Source: Dysgonomonas sp. UBA7710
GTDB lineage: Bacteria; Bacteroidota; Bacteroidia; Bacteroidales; Dysgonomonadaceae
Assembly: GCF_002482385.1 (NCBI RefSeq)
Contig: NZ_DLFW01000002.1
Location: forward strand, 425,238-489,237
Direction of reading: 5' to 3'
Length of the DNA stretch: 64,000 nt
A model generated the notes under the pieces. It ran no database searches, was not told the origin of the DNA, and worked only from the letters and a program-made list of their open reading frames with translations. Positions 43,731 to 51,042 of this stretch are shown here, in pieces. How positions within the stretch are numbered: the stretch's first letter is position 1; the number at the start of each line of letters is the position of its first letter. Both the position numbers and the translations under genes were made by a program.

Positions 43731-44213
43731 ATGAAGTTTAGAAGTATTCTGGTCTTATTGATTCTTGCAGTGTCTACAACACTCTCAATAAAAGGTCAGG
43801 GTCTGAAGCGAGGCGGTTTTGATATAGAAACTATAAAGAAAGAAAAAGCAGCTTTCCTGATAAAAGAGTTGGAGCTGACAGATGCCGAAGCTAAGGTTTT
43901 TATTCCCTTGGAATCGGAGTTTATGTCCAGAAAGTTTGAAGTAAACAGAGATGCACGGAGGGAAACCCGTGCGTTGAACGAAAAACCTAACAAAACTGAA
44001 GAAGATTACCAACGGATAACCAAATTGAATTTGGAATCGGAAAAGCGGGAGGCTGAGCTTCAGATAGAATATTATAAAAAATTTGGAGAAATATTATCTG
44101 CCCAGAAAATTGAAAAATATCGGGCAGTGGATATGAAATTCAAAGAGCATATGCTAAAAAAGATCGAAGAGCGCAGAAAAGCAAACCCGCATCGACAAGG
44201 ACAAAGAAAATAA
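43731..44213 (+). CDS. Spy/CpxP-like periplasmic helical protein
   Basis: The 160-residue protein has a signal peptide (cleavage near SIKG-QG) and is then almost entirely alpha-helical and highly charged (KEKAAFLIKELELTDAEAK; EEDYQRITKLNLESEKREAE), with a basic C-terminal tail. The layout resembles Spy/CpxP/CnrX periplasmic sensors or chaperones, though the LTxxQ motif is only hinted at by LELTDAEAK. It follows the ECF sigma and probable anti-sigma genes, suggesting a role in sensing or buffering envelope stress. Confidence 0.68.
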   Translation: MKFRSILVLLILAVSTTLSIKGQGLKRGGFDIETIKKEKAAFLIKELELTDAEAKVFIPLESEFMSRKFEVNRDARRETRALNEKPNKTEEDYQRITKLNLESEKREAELQIEYYKKFGEILSAQKIEKYRAVDMKFKEHMLKKIEERRKANPHRQGQRK

Positions 44214-44225
44214 TTTGACATAAAG

Positions 44226-44256
44226 TTTGTTTTATTGTAAAAAATATATACTTTTG
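44226..44256 (+). promoter_or_regulatory. Bacteroidetes-type promoter of the histidine operon leader
   Basis: TTTG at 44226-44229, a 19-base spacer and TACTTTTG at 44249-44256 match the TTTG/TAnnTTTG consensus. A transcript would begin near 44262, about 15 bases before the leader peptide ATG. This is one of the two best promoter matches in the window. Confidence 0.75.
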
Positions 44257-44276
44257 TTTTCATAAAGATTATAATT

Positions 44277-44330
44277 ATGTACAATAAAGCGAATCATCAT
44301 CATTTTATATTACTGCCAATCGGTAAGTAA
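44277..44330 (+). CDS. histidine operon leader peptide (17 aa)
   Basis: An ATG-initiated 17-codon frame encodes MYNKANHHHFILLPIGK and a stop. Three consecutive His codons (44295-44303) act as the likely stalling site when histidyl-tRNA is scarce. The last codons contain GGTAAG (44322-44327), complementary to CTTACC (44369-44374), the left arm of the downstream terminator. A ribosome reaching the stop codon would cover GGTAAG and let the terminator form; a ribosome stalled at His would leave it free to pair. The peptide lies between a strong promoter and hisG. Confidence 0.82.
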   Translation: MYNKANHHHFILLPIGK

Positions 44331-44397
44331 CGTATCTTGATGTGATGATAGCAAAGATATAGTAAGAGCTTACCTGATTAGGGTAGGCTCTTTTTTT
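44319..44397 (+). promoter_or_regulatory. attenuator (antiterminator and terminator) of the histidine operon
   Basis: Terminator: stem AGAGCTTACC (44365-44374) / GGTAGGCTCT (44382-44391) with one U-G pair and a seven-base loop, followed by seven T. Antiterminator: ATC-GGTAAG (44319-44327) pairs with CTTACC-T-GAT (44369-44378) with one bulged base, and excludes the terminator stem. A small TATCTT/AAGATA hairpin (44333-44359) lies between. The pieces match classical ribosome-mediated attenuation. Confidence 0.8.
44365..44397 (+). terminator. intrinsic terminator in the his leader
   Basis: A ten-base stem with a seven-base loop and T7 tail, located 77 bases before the hisG ATG. It ends leader transcripts when translation of the leader peptide is complete. 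Confidence 0.88.
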
Positions 44398-44473
44398 ATT
44401 TTCAGTTTACAGATATTGGTTGTCTACTTACAATCTTTAAATCTTGAAATTATTAAATCTTGAAATATATATT

Positions 44474-45328
44474 ATGGTATTAAGAATTGCTGTACAATCG
44501 AAAGGTCGGTTATTTGAAGAAACGATGGAACTTTTGCAGGAAGCAGGTGTAAAACTAAATAATATTAAACGCACATTGCTTGTGCCCGCGAAAGGGTTTC
44601 CTGTTGAAATACTTTTCCTGCGCGACGATGATATTCCTCAGGCAGTAGCAACGGGAGTTGCCGACATCGGAGTGGTGGGAGAGAATGAATACATGGAAAA
44701 AAATGAGGATGCAGAGGTTGTTAAACGGTTGGGTTTTAGTAAATGCCGTCTGTCACTGGCCATTCCTAAAGATGAAAATTATGAAGGTATAAAATGGTTT
44801 GAGGGGAAGAAAATCGCGACTTCTTATCCTTTTATCCTGAATAAATATATGAAAGAGAAAGAGATCAATTCCGATATACATATTATTACCGGTTCGGTAG
44901 AGATTTCACCGAGTATCGGATTATCGGATGCAATTTTCGATATTGTCAGTTCGGGAGGAACACTTGTCAGTAACCGGTTGAAAGAAGTGGAAGTGGTAAT
45001 GCAATCTGAAGCTTTGCTGATTGCAACGAAGAATCTTTCGCAAGAAAAAAAGGATATTCTTGACGAATTGATATTCAGAATTGAAGCTGTACAAACTGCA
45101 ACTGATAAAAAATATGTACTTTTGAATGCTCCCGAAGATAAATTGAGCGAAATTATTGATATTCTTCCCGGAATGCGCAGTCCTACTGTAACCCCATTGG
45201 CAACAAAAGGCTGGTGTTCGGTGCAATCGGTAGTGGAAGATAAGCGTTTCTGGGAAGTGATTAGTAAGCTGAAGTCCTTAGGCGCAGAAGGAATACTGGT
45301 GTTACCAATCGAAAAAATGATATTATGA
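44474..45328 (+). CDS. hisG: ATP phosphoribosyltransferase, long form
   Basis: The 284-residue enzyme starts histidine synthesis by joining PRPP and ATP. ATG 44474 gives the typical start VLRIAVQSKGRLFEETMELL; the frame is open ten codons further upstream but without family similarity. The catalytic half has ATGVADIGVVGENEY and SGGTLVSNRLKEV (PRPP loop). The C-terminal HisG_C regulatory domain (about 210-284; GMRSPTVTPLATKGWCSVQS) marks the long, histidine-inhibited hexameric form. It is controlled by the upstream attenuator. Its stop overlaps the next ATG (ATGA). Confidence 0.96.
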   Translation: MVLRIAVQSKGRLFEETMELLQEAGVKLNNIKRTLLVPAKGFPVEILFLRDDDIPQAVATGVADIGVVGENEYMEKNEDAEVVKRLGFSKCRLSLAIPKDENYEGIKWFEGKKIATSYPFILNKYMKEKEINSDIHIITGSVEISPSIGLSDAIFDIVSSGGTLVSNRLKEVEVVMQSEALLIATKNLSQEKKDILDELIFRIEAVQTATDKKYVLLNAPEDKLSEIIDILPGMRSPTVTPLATKGWCSVQSVVEDKRFWEVISKLKSLGAEGILVLPIEKMIL

Positions 45329-45852
45329 TACAGGTTTCGGACGATATAGTTTTATATCCGCTGTCGGTAGATGACATTTTTAAGATTTTCAATACGTTGA
45401 ATGACGAGCGTGAATATATGCGCGAGTGGTTACCCTTTGTAGATACTACAAAGGAAGTGGAAGATACCGCCAGCTTTGTAAATCATGTTTTACAGACAGT
45501 TGATAAACAGTTTACCATTTATTTTCAGGAACAATTTGTAGGCTTAGTCGGCTTTAAAGATACTGACTCAATCAATAAAAAGATCGAAATAGGCTACTGG
45601 CTATCTCAATATGCGCAGGGAAAAGGTATTATGGTACATTCCGTCAGAAAGTTGGTAGAATATGCTTTTACCGAAATGGATATAAACCGCATACAGATAA
45701 AAGTGGCTGTAAACAATCACAAAAGCAGGCGGATACCTGAAAAACTGGGTTTTCAATTTGAGGGAATTGAACGTGATGGCGAATTGCTCGTTGATAATGT
45801 ATTTACCGATATTGTCATATATAGTTTGTTGAAGAAAGAATATGGAGGATAG
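45325..45852 (+). CDS. RimJ/RimL-type GNAT acetyltransferase inside the his operon
   Basis: The 175-residue GNAT has the RimL-like start IVLYPLSVDDIFKIF, motif KIEIGYWLSQYAQGKGIMVH (acetyl-CoA loop variant, near residues 89-108) and INRIQIKVAVNNHKSRRIPE with KLGFQFEGIERDGELL. Such proteins acetylate N-termini of ribosomal or other proteins, or small molecules; the target is unknown. It overlaps hisG by four bases and its end holds the GGAGG used by hisD, so it is tightly built into the operon. It is not a histidine enzyme. Confidence 0.88.
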   Translation: MIQVSDDIVLYPLSVDDIFKIFNTLNDEREYMREWLPFVDTTKEVEDTASFVNHVLQTVDKQFTIYFQEQFVGLVGFKDTDSINKKIEIGYWLSQYAQGKGIMVHSVRKLVEYAFTEMDINRIQIKVAVNNHKSRRIPEKLGFQFEGIERDGELLVDNVFTDIVIYSLLKKEYGG

Positions 45853-45856
45853 ACAA

Positions 45857-47134
45857 ATGCAGATAATAAAATATCCCGAACGTTCGCAATGGGCAGGTAT
45901 CTTGTCCCGCCCTGTATTCGATACATCAGCATTGAATCGCACTGTCGGTGCTGTACTGGATGAAATTAAAGCGCGGGGTGATAAAGCCGTGTTAGAATAC
46001 GAAGAAAGGTTCGACAAAGTAAAGCTTTCTTCATTAGCTGTAAGCAGAGAGGAGATAGAAACTTCAGAGTCGTTAGTTTCCGAAGAGTTGAAAGCGGCCA
46101 TACGGTTGGCGAAAGAAAATATAAAGACTTTTCACCATAGTCAGATTTTCGAAAGTAAGAAGATCGAGACTACTCAGGGAGTTGTATGCTGGCAGAAAGC
46201 AGTAGCTATAGAGAAGGTCGGCTTATATATCCCGGGAGGGACAGCGCCCTTGTTTTCCACAGTGCTTATGCTTGCTGTTCCTGCAAAGATTGCAGGCTGT
46301 AAAGAAATAATACTTTGTTCTCCACCGGATAAAGAAGGGAAAATACATCCGGCAATACTTTTTGCCGCGAAGGAAGCCGGAGTAGATAAGATATTCAGGA
46401 TAGGGGGGATACAGGCCATCGGAGCCATGGCCTATGGTACCCAAAGTGTACCGAAAGTATATAAGATATTCGGTCCCGGCAACCAGTATGTAATGACAGC
46501 TAAGCAGCTTGTAAGCCTTCGTGATGTTGCTATAGATATGCCTGCCGGACCATCGGAAGTGCAGGTAATAGCCGATGATACGGCAAATCCGGCATTTGTG
46601 GCGGCGGATTTATTATCTCAGGCGGAACACGGAGCCGACAGTCAGGTGATACTGACTACTACGAGCGAACCGTTTATTGCAGATGTATTGCAGCAAATAG
46701 AACAGCAATTGGTTGAGCTGCCCCGCCGCGAAATCGCGGAGAAGGCTTTGCAGAATAGTAAACTTATTCTGTTAAGAGACAATAGGGAAATAATAGATAT
46801 GACGAATCAATATGCGCCGGAGCATCTGATTATAGAAACATCCGATTATATGGATATTGCCGATGAGATCATAAATGCAGGTTCGGTCTTTCTCGGACAT
46901 TATACGCCTGAAAGTGCAGGTGATTACGCTTCGGGAACGAATCATACTTTGCCTACCAACGGTTATGCAACAGCTTACAGCGGTGTGAACCTGGATAGTT
47001 TTGTCAAGAAAATCACTTTCCAGAAAATCACAAAAGACGGTATCCGTAATCTTGGTCCGGCAATAGAAGTAATGGCGGAGAATGAGGAGTTATATGCGCA
47101 TAAAAATGCTGTAACATTACGGTTGAAAGAATGA
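45857..47134 (+). CDS. hisD: histidinol dehydrogenase
   Basis: The 425-residue zinc enzyme oxidises histidinol to histidine in two NAD steps. ATG 45857 is chosen: GGAGG at 45844-45848 sits nine bases upstream, inside the end of the previous gene, whereas ATG 45842 precedes it. Motifs are FGPGNQYVMTAKQL, DMPAGPSEVQVIADD, LLSQAEHGADSQ, YAPEHLII and SAGDYASGTNHTLPT. Its stop overlaps the ATG of the GNAT-cupin gene. Confidence 0.96.
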   Translation: MQIIKYPERSQWAGILSRPVFDTSALNRTVGAVLDEIKARGDKAVLEYEERFDKVKLSSLAVSREEIETSESLVSEELKAAIRLAKENIKTFHHSQIFESKKIETTQGVVCWQKAVAIEKVGLYIPGGTAPLFSTVLMLAVPAKIAGCKEIILCSPPDKEGKIHPAILFAAKEAGVDKIFRIGGIQAIGAMAYGTQSVPKVYKIFGPGNQYVMTAKQLVSLRDVAIDMPAGPSEVQVIADDTANPAFVAADLLSQAEHGADSQVILTTTSEPFIADVLQQIEQQLVELPRREIAEKALQNSKLILLRDNREIIDMTNQYAPEHLIIETSDYMDIADEIINAGSVFLGHYTPESAGDYASGTNHTLPTNGYATAYSGVNLDSFVKKITFQKITKDGIRNLGPAIEVMAENEELYAHKNAVTLRLKE

Positions 47135-48018
47135 TTACTCCCCTGATTATAAAATATAAGAGCCGGGAATATGAGGAAATGCTTATTCTTCGGGCAAAGA
47201 TATTGAGAGAGCCTTTAGGTCTGACTTTTACCGATGAAGATATCACAATGGATAAGGATGATATGCTTCTGGGACTTATTTTGCCAGAAAAACAAAAGAT
47301 GGTCGCCTGCTGTATCCTTACCCGTATTGATGATAAGGTTGTCAAAATGCGGCAAATGGCTGTAGACACAGAAGTGCAAAAAAACGGACTCGGCACGAGT
47401 ATGCTTTCTTTTGCCGAATATGTGGCCGAAAGGGAAGGGTTTGAGAAAATCGTGCTGCATGCACGCAAGGTTGCTGTGGGTTTTTATCGGAAATATGATT
47501 ATAAAATAGTAGGAGAAGAATTTACGGAGGTGGGTATTCCTCACTTCGAAATGGAAAAGCGAATAAAAATGGAAAAAGAAAAACAACAGGTGATCGACGA
47601 AGTTTCGAAATATATCGACATTACACTTACTCCTTTTGGTAAGCCGCAGCGTGGTGTCATCGATGTGGAAAAACGTGACCCGATGTACGATGGAAATGGC
47701 GTGGTATATATGCTCTCTGTCTTTGAGAAAGGGGAGTTGGTAAACAACCGTATCGGTACATATATGGTTCTGCTGAATAAGGGAGATCAGGCGGGATTTC
47801 ATGAGCATGGAACCAAAAAAGAGCAGGAACTGTATGTGCTTGTACATGGTGAAGGAGAATATATAGAACGGGAAGGCCAGGATAAAATAACAAGGAAATT
47901 TAACCTGAAAAAAGGAAATGTGACATCTATACAGGGTGATGATAATTACCATTCTATCATCAATACCGGTGATGAGCCGTTGATTATATTTGTGGTAACA
48001 ACATATGAAAAGGCCTGA
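47131..48018 (+). CDS. GNAT acetyltransferase fused to a cupin domain
   Basis: One 295-residue frame has two domains. Residues about 1-145 are a GNAT (VVKMRQMAVDTEVQKNGLG and VLHARKVAVGFYRKYDYKIV). After a Lys/Glu-rich linker, residues about 150-295 are a single cupin (DQAGFHEHGTKKEQELYVLV and KKGNVTSIQGDDNYHSIINT give the two cupin metal motifs with His and Glu). The ATG overlaps the hisD stop (ATGA). Neither activity belongs to the known histidine pathway. The fusion is uninterrupted and both halves look intact. A sensing or modifying role in this operon is conceivable but unsupported. Confidence 0.85.
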   Translation: MITPLIIKYKSREYEEMLILRAKILREPLGLTFTDEDITMDKDDMLLGLILPEKQKMVACCILTRIDDKVVKMRQMAVDTEVQKNGLGTSMLSFAEYVAEREGFEKIVLHARKVAVGFYRKYDYKIVGEEFTEVGIPHFEMEKRIKMEKEKQQVIDEVSKYIDITLTPFGKPQRGVIDVEKRDPMYDGNGVVYMLSVFEKGELVNNRIGTYMVLLNKGDQAGFHEHGTKKEQELYVLVHGEGEYIEREGQDKITRKFNLKKGNVTSIQGDDNYHSIINTGDEPLIIFVVTTYEKA

Positions 48019-48115
48019 TTAATTATTTTTTACTATCGGAACCTGTTTAATTTTAACAATTATCCTTATATTTAGGCTAGTTTATTAATTGTCGAATATC
48101 TAAATCTATTGTATT

Positions 48116-48694
48116 ATGGGTAAAAGAATATTGATGCTGGCAGGCGATTTTGTTGAAGATTATGAATTGATGGTTCCTTATCAGGCTCTTTGCAGCATTG
48201 GCTTTCATGTCGATGTAGTATGTCCGGGAAAGAAAGCCGGGGATCAGATAGCAACAGCAATACACGATTTTGTAGGTTTCCAGACATATGTGGAATTGAG
48301 AGGTCACAATTTTACACTGACAAAGAGTTTCGATAGTGTGAAACTGGAAGATTATGCCGGGCTTTATATCACAGGTGGGCGTGCTCCTGAATATATCCGT
48401 CTCGACCCTAAGGTGATAGAATACACACGCTATTTCTTTGAAAAGAATTTGCCTGTGGCTGCTATTTGTCACGGTATTCAGATACTGACAGCCGCCAATG
48501 TGGTAAAAGGACGTACATTAACATGTTATGTAGCCGTAGGTCCGGAAGTAACATTGGCCGGTGGTAATTATAAAGATATTCCGGCAACGGAAGCTGTTAC
48601 AGACGGTAATTTGACCACTTCTCCTGCATGGCCGGGGCATCCCGCTATATTAAGGGAGTTTTATAAATTGCTGGGAGTAAAGATAGAGCTATAA
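48116..48694 (+). CDS. DJ-1/PfpI family protein inside the his operon
   Basis: The 192-residue protein has GKRILMLAGDFVEDYELMVP with the active-site Glu, and the nucleophile elbow LPVAAICHGIQILTAANVVK (Cys near residue 118 followed by His). It is of the PfpI/YhbO type, related to proteins described as deglycases or stress hydrolases and to some catechol-pathway proteins. It differs from the DJ-1 gene at 38373. It lies 97 bases after the GNAT-cupin gene and 106 bases before hisC, so it could have its own transcript. Confidence 0.85.
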   Translation: MGKRILMLAGDFVEDYELMVPYQALCSIGFHVDVVCPGKKAGDQIATAIHDFVGFQTYVELRGHNFTLTKSFDSVKLEDYAGLYITGGRAPEYIRLDPKVIEYTRYFFEKNLPVAAICHGIQILTAANVVKGRTLTCYVAVGPEVTLAGGNYKDIPATEAVTDGNLTTSPAWPGHPAILREFYKLLGVKIEL

Positions 48695-48730
48695 TGGTCA
48701 GCTTTTGCAGGCTGATTGAAGATAATAGTT

Positions 48731-48775
48731 TTAATGTCCTTTGTGCTAAGTTCTTGATTTGTGCAAAGGGCATTG
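48731..48775 (+). other. hairpin between the PfpI gene and hisC
   Basis: AATGTCCTTTGTGC and GTGCAAAGGGCATT form an 11-base imperfect stem (one G-U pair) with a long loop. No clear T tract follows, so it is a weak terminator or a processing site rather than a strong stop. Confidence 0.45.
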
Positions 48776-48800
48776 ATTTTAAATAACATTTGAATAAATA

Positions 48801-49829
48801 ATGAATCTGCAACAATTAGTCCGCAAGAATGTATGGAATATGAAGGCGTATTCTTCGGCCCGTGACGAGTTTAAAGGAGAGGCTTCCGTCTTTCTGGATG
48901 CAAATGAAAATCCATTAAACGATAAGTATAACCGTTATCCCGACCCATTGCAATGGGCATTGAAAGAAAAAATATCGAAGGTAAAAGAGATTCAGCCGGA
49001 GAAGATTTTCCTGGGCAATGGGAGTGATGAACCCATAGACCTTGTCATTCGTATATTTTGCGAGCCCCGTATAGATAATATTGTGGCTATTGACCCTACA
49101 TACGGTATGTATCAGGTGTGTGCCGATGTAAACGATGTGGAATATCGCAAAGTATTACTGAACAGCAATTTTGATCTTGATGCCGGTACATTACTAGAAA
49201 AGGCTGATGAGAATACAAAATTGATATTCCTTTGCTCTCCAAATAACCCGACAGGTAATTTGCTGAACAGAAGAGAAATAGAAAAAGTATTGAACTCTTT
49301 CTCCGGTATTGTAATCGTAGATGAAGCCTACATCGATTTTGCATCTGAAAAAACATGGCTGAATGATTTACAAAAATATCCGAATCTGATAGTTCTGCAA
49401 ACATTTTCCAAAGCATGGGGATTAGCCGCTGTCCGTCTGGGGATGGCTTTTGCGTCACCGGAAATTATAAAACTATTCAATAAGGTAAAGTATCCGTACA
49501 ATGTAAATATCCTCACGCAGAACTTTGTGAACGGAGAACTGGATAAACTGGAATTGAGGAAAGAATGGATACAAATCTTGCTGAAAGGACGTGATTATCT
49601 GAATGAGGAATTACTAAAACTCCCTTTTGTAGAGAAAATATATCCGACCGACTCTAATTTTATATTGGTCAGAGTTACAGATGCAAACGGATTATATAAG
49701 CATCTGGCCGATAAAGGCGTGATTGTGCGTAATCGTAATTCTGTATCTCTCTGTGCAGGTTGTCTGCGTATTACTGTGGGTACAGATGAAGAAAATAAGA
49801 TATTGATAGAGACTTTGAGAAATATTTGA
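48801..49829 (+). CDS. hisC: histidinol-phosphate aminotransferase
   Basis: The 342-residue PLP enzyme converts imidazole-acetol phosphate to histidinol phosphate. Family motifs are FLDANENPLNDKYNRYPDPL, FLGNGSDEPIDLVIRIF, LCSPNNPTGNLLN, VDEAYIDFA and the PLP lysine in TFSKAWGLAAVRLGMA (Lys near residue 203). Length is typical. hisB begins one base after its stop codon. Confidence 0.96.
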   Translation: MNLQQLVRKNVWNMKAYSSARDEFKGEASVFLDANENPLNDKYNRYPDPLQWALKEKISKVKEIQPEKIFLGNGSDEPIDLVIRIFCEPRIDNIVAIDPTYGMYQVCADVNDVEYRKVLLNSNFDLDAGTLLEKADENTKLIFLCSPNNPTGNLLNRREIEKVLNSFSGIVIVDEAYIDFASEKTWLNDLQKYPNLIVLQTFSKAWGLAAVRLGMAFASPEIIKLFNKVKYPYNVNILTQNFVNGELDKLELRKEWIQILLKGRDYLNEELLKLPFVEKIYPTDSNFILVRVTDANGLYKHLADKGVIVRNRNSVSLCAGCLRITVGTDEENKILIETLRNI

Positions 49830-49830
49830 C

Positions 49831-50946
49831 ATGAAGAAAAGAGCATTATTTATAGACCGTGACGGAACAATCGTGATAGAACCCCCGGTAGATTACCAAC
49901 TGGATAGCTTCGAAAAACTGGAATTTTATCCCAAAGTTATCCGTAACCTTTATTTTATCCGTAAAAATCTGGATTTCGAGTTTGTTATGGTAACCAATCA
50001 GGATGGACTGGGGACCTCATCGTTTTCCGAAGATACATTCTGGCCGGCACATAATCTGATGCTGAAAACATTGCAGGGTGAAGGGATTACTTTCGACGAT
50101 ATACTTATCGACCGCAGTTTTCCCGAAGACAATGCGCCTACCCGGAAACCCCGAACAGGGCTATTGGGTAAGTATATGAATGAAGAATATGATATGACGC
50201 ATTCATTTGTAATCGGTGACCGTCTGACCGACGTGGAACTGGCAAAAAATTTAGGAGCGAAAGCTATATTCTTACGCGATGATATGGATGTTCCTGCCGG
50301 ATTACAAGATGCTTGTGTATTGCAGACTACCGACTGGGATATTATCAGTGAATTTCTTTTTGCGGGAGAGCGAAAGGCAGAAGTAAAGCGTACGACAAAA
50401 GAAACGGATATTTATATTGCTTTGAATCTGGATGGAAAAGGCATTTGCGATATAACTACCGGTCTTGGATTCTTTGACCATATGCTCGAACAGATAGGCA
50501 AGCATTCAGGTATGGATTTGACCATAAAAGTAAAAGGTGACCTGAATGTGGATGAACATCATACGATAGAGGATACTGCAATAGCTCTGGGTGAAGCGCT
50601 TTATAAGGCTTTTGGCGATAAACGGGGAATAGAACGCTATGGATATTACTTGCCGATGGATGATTGCCTGTGTTCTGTTGCTCTTGATTTCGGAGGACGT
50701 CCGTGGCTGGTATGGGATACCGAGTTTCATCGCGAGAGGGTGGGAGATATGCCTACCGAGATGTTCCTGCATTTCTTCAAATCGTTGAGCGATTCGGCAA
50801 AGATGAATTTGAATATAAAAGCGGAGGGTGCAAACGAACATCACAAAATAGAAGGTATATTCAAAGCTTTTGCCCGTGCCGTCAAAATGGCAAAGAAACG
50901 GGATATTTTCAACTATGAACTTCCGTCTACCAAAGGAGTAATCTGA
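49831..50946 (+). CDS. hisB: bifunctional histidinol-phosphatase / imidazoleglycerol-phosphate dehydratase
   Basis: The 371-residue two-domain protein has an N-terminal HAD phosphatase (FIDRDGTIVIEPPVD with nucleophile Asp; VTNQDGLGTSSF; GDRLTDVELAKNLGAK) over residues 1-165, and an IGP dehydratase over about 180-371 (DLNVDEHHTIEDTAIALGEA; GANEHHKIEGIFKAFARAVK), whose paired His motifs bind manganese. It carries out two steps of the pathway, as in E. coli. It closes the his operon; hisH, hisA, hisF and hisIE are not in the window. Confidence 0.97.
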   Translation: MKKRALFIDRDGTIVIEPPVDYQLDSFEKLEFYPKVIRNLYFIRKNLDFEFVMVTNQDGLGTSSFSEDTFWPAHNLMLKTLQGEGITFDDILIDRSFPEDNAPTRKPRTGLLGKYMNEEYDMTHSFVIGDRLTDVELAKNLGAKAIFLRDDMDVPAGLQDACVLQTTDWDIISEFLFAGERKAEVKRTTKETDIYIALNLDGKGICDITTGLGFFDHMLEQIGKHSGMDLTIKVKGDLNVDEHHTIEDTAIALGEALYKAFGDKRGIERYGYYLPMDDCLCSVALDFGGRPWLVWDTEFHRERVGDMPTEMFLHFFKSLSDSAKMNLNIKAEGANEHHKIEGIFKAFARAVKMAKKRDIFNYELPSTKGVI

Positions 50947-51029
50947 TTCATTGGTTATTTTGATACAATAAATAGACGCTAATCTCTGTTTTTATAGAAA
51001 CATTAACTTCTCATTTTTCATTTTTTGTG

Positions 51030-51037
51030 TAAGTTTG
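51030..51037 (+). promoter_or_regulatory. -7 element TAAGTTTG immediately before the porin gene
   Basis: A match to TAnnTTTG ending six bases before the ATG at 51043. If used, the transcript would start at or beside the start codon. Otherwise the promoter lies elsewhere. Confidence 0.4.
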
Positions 51038-51042
51038 CACCG

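Noticed and set aside
47215..47952. 245-codon open frame on the minus strand opposite the GNAT-cupin gene
   Set aside because: It is antisense to two clear domains and has His/Phe-rich shadow composition.
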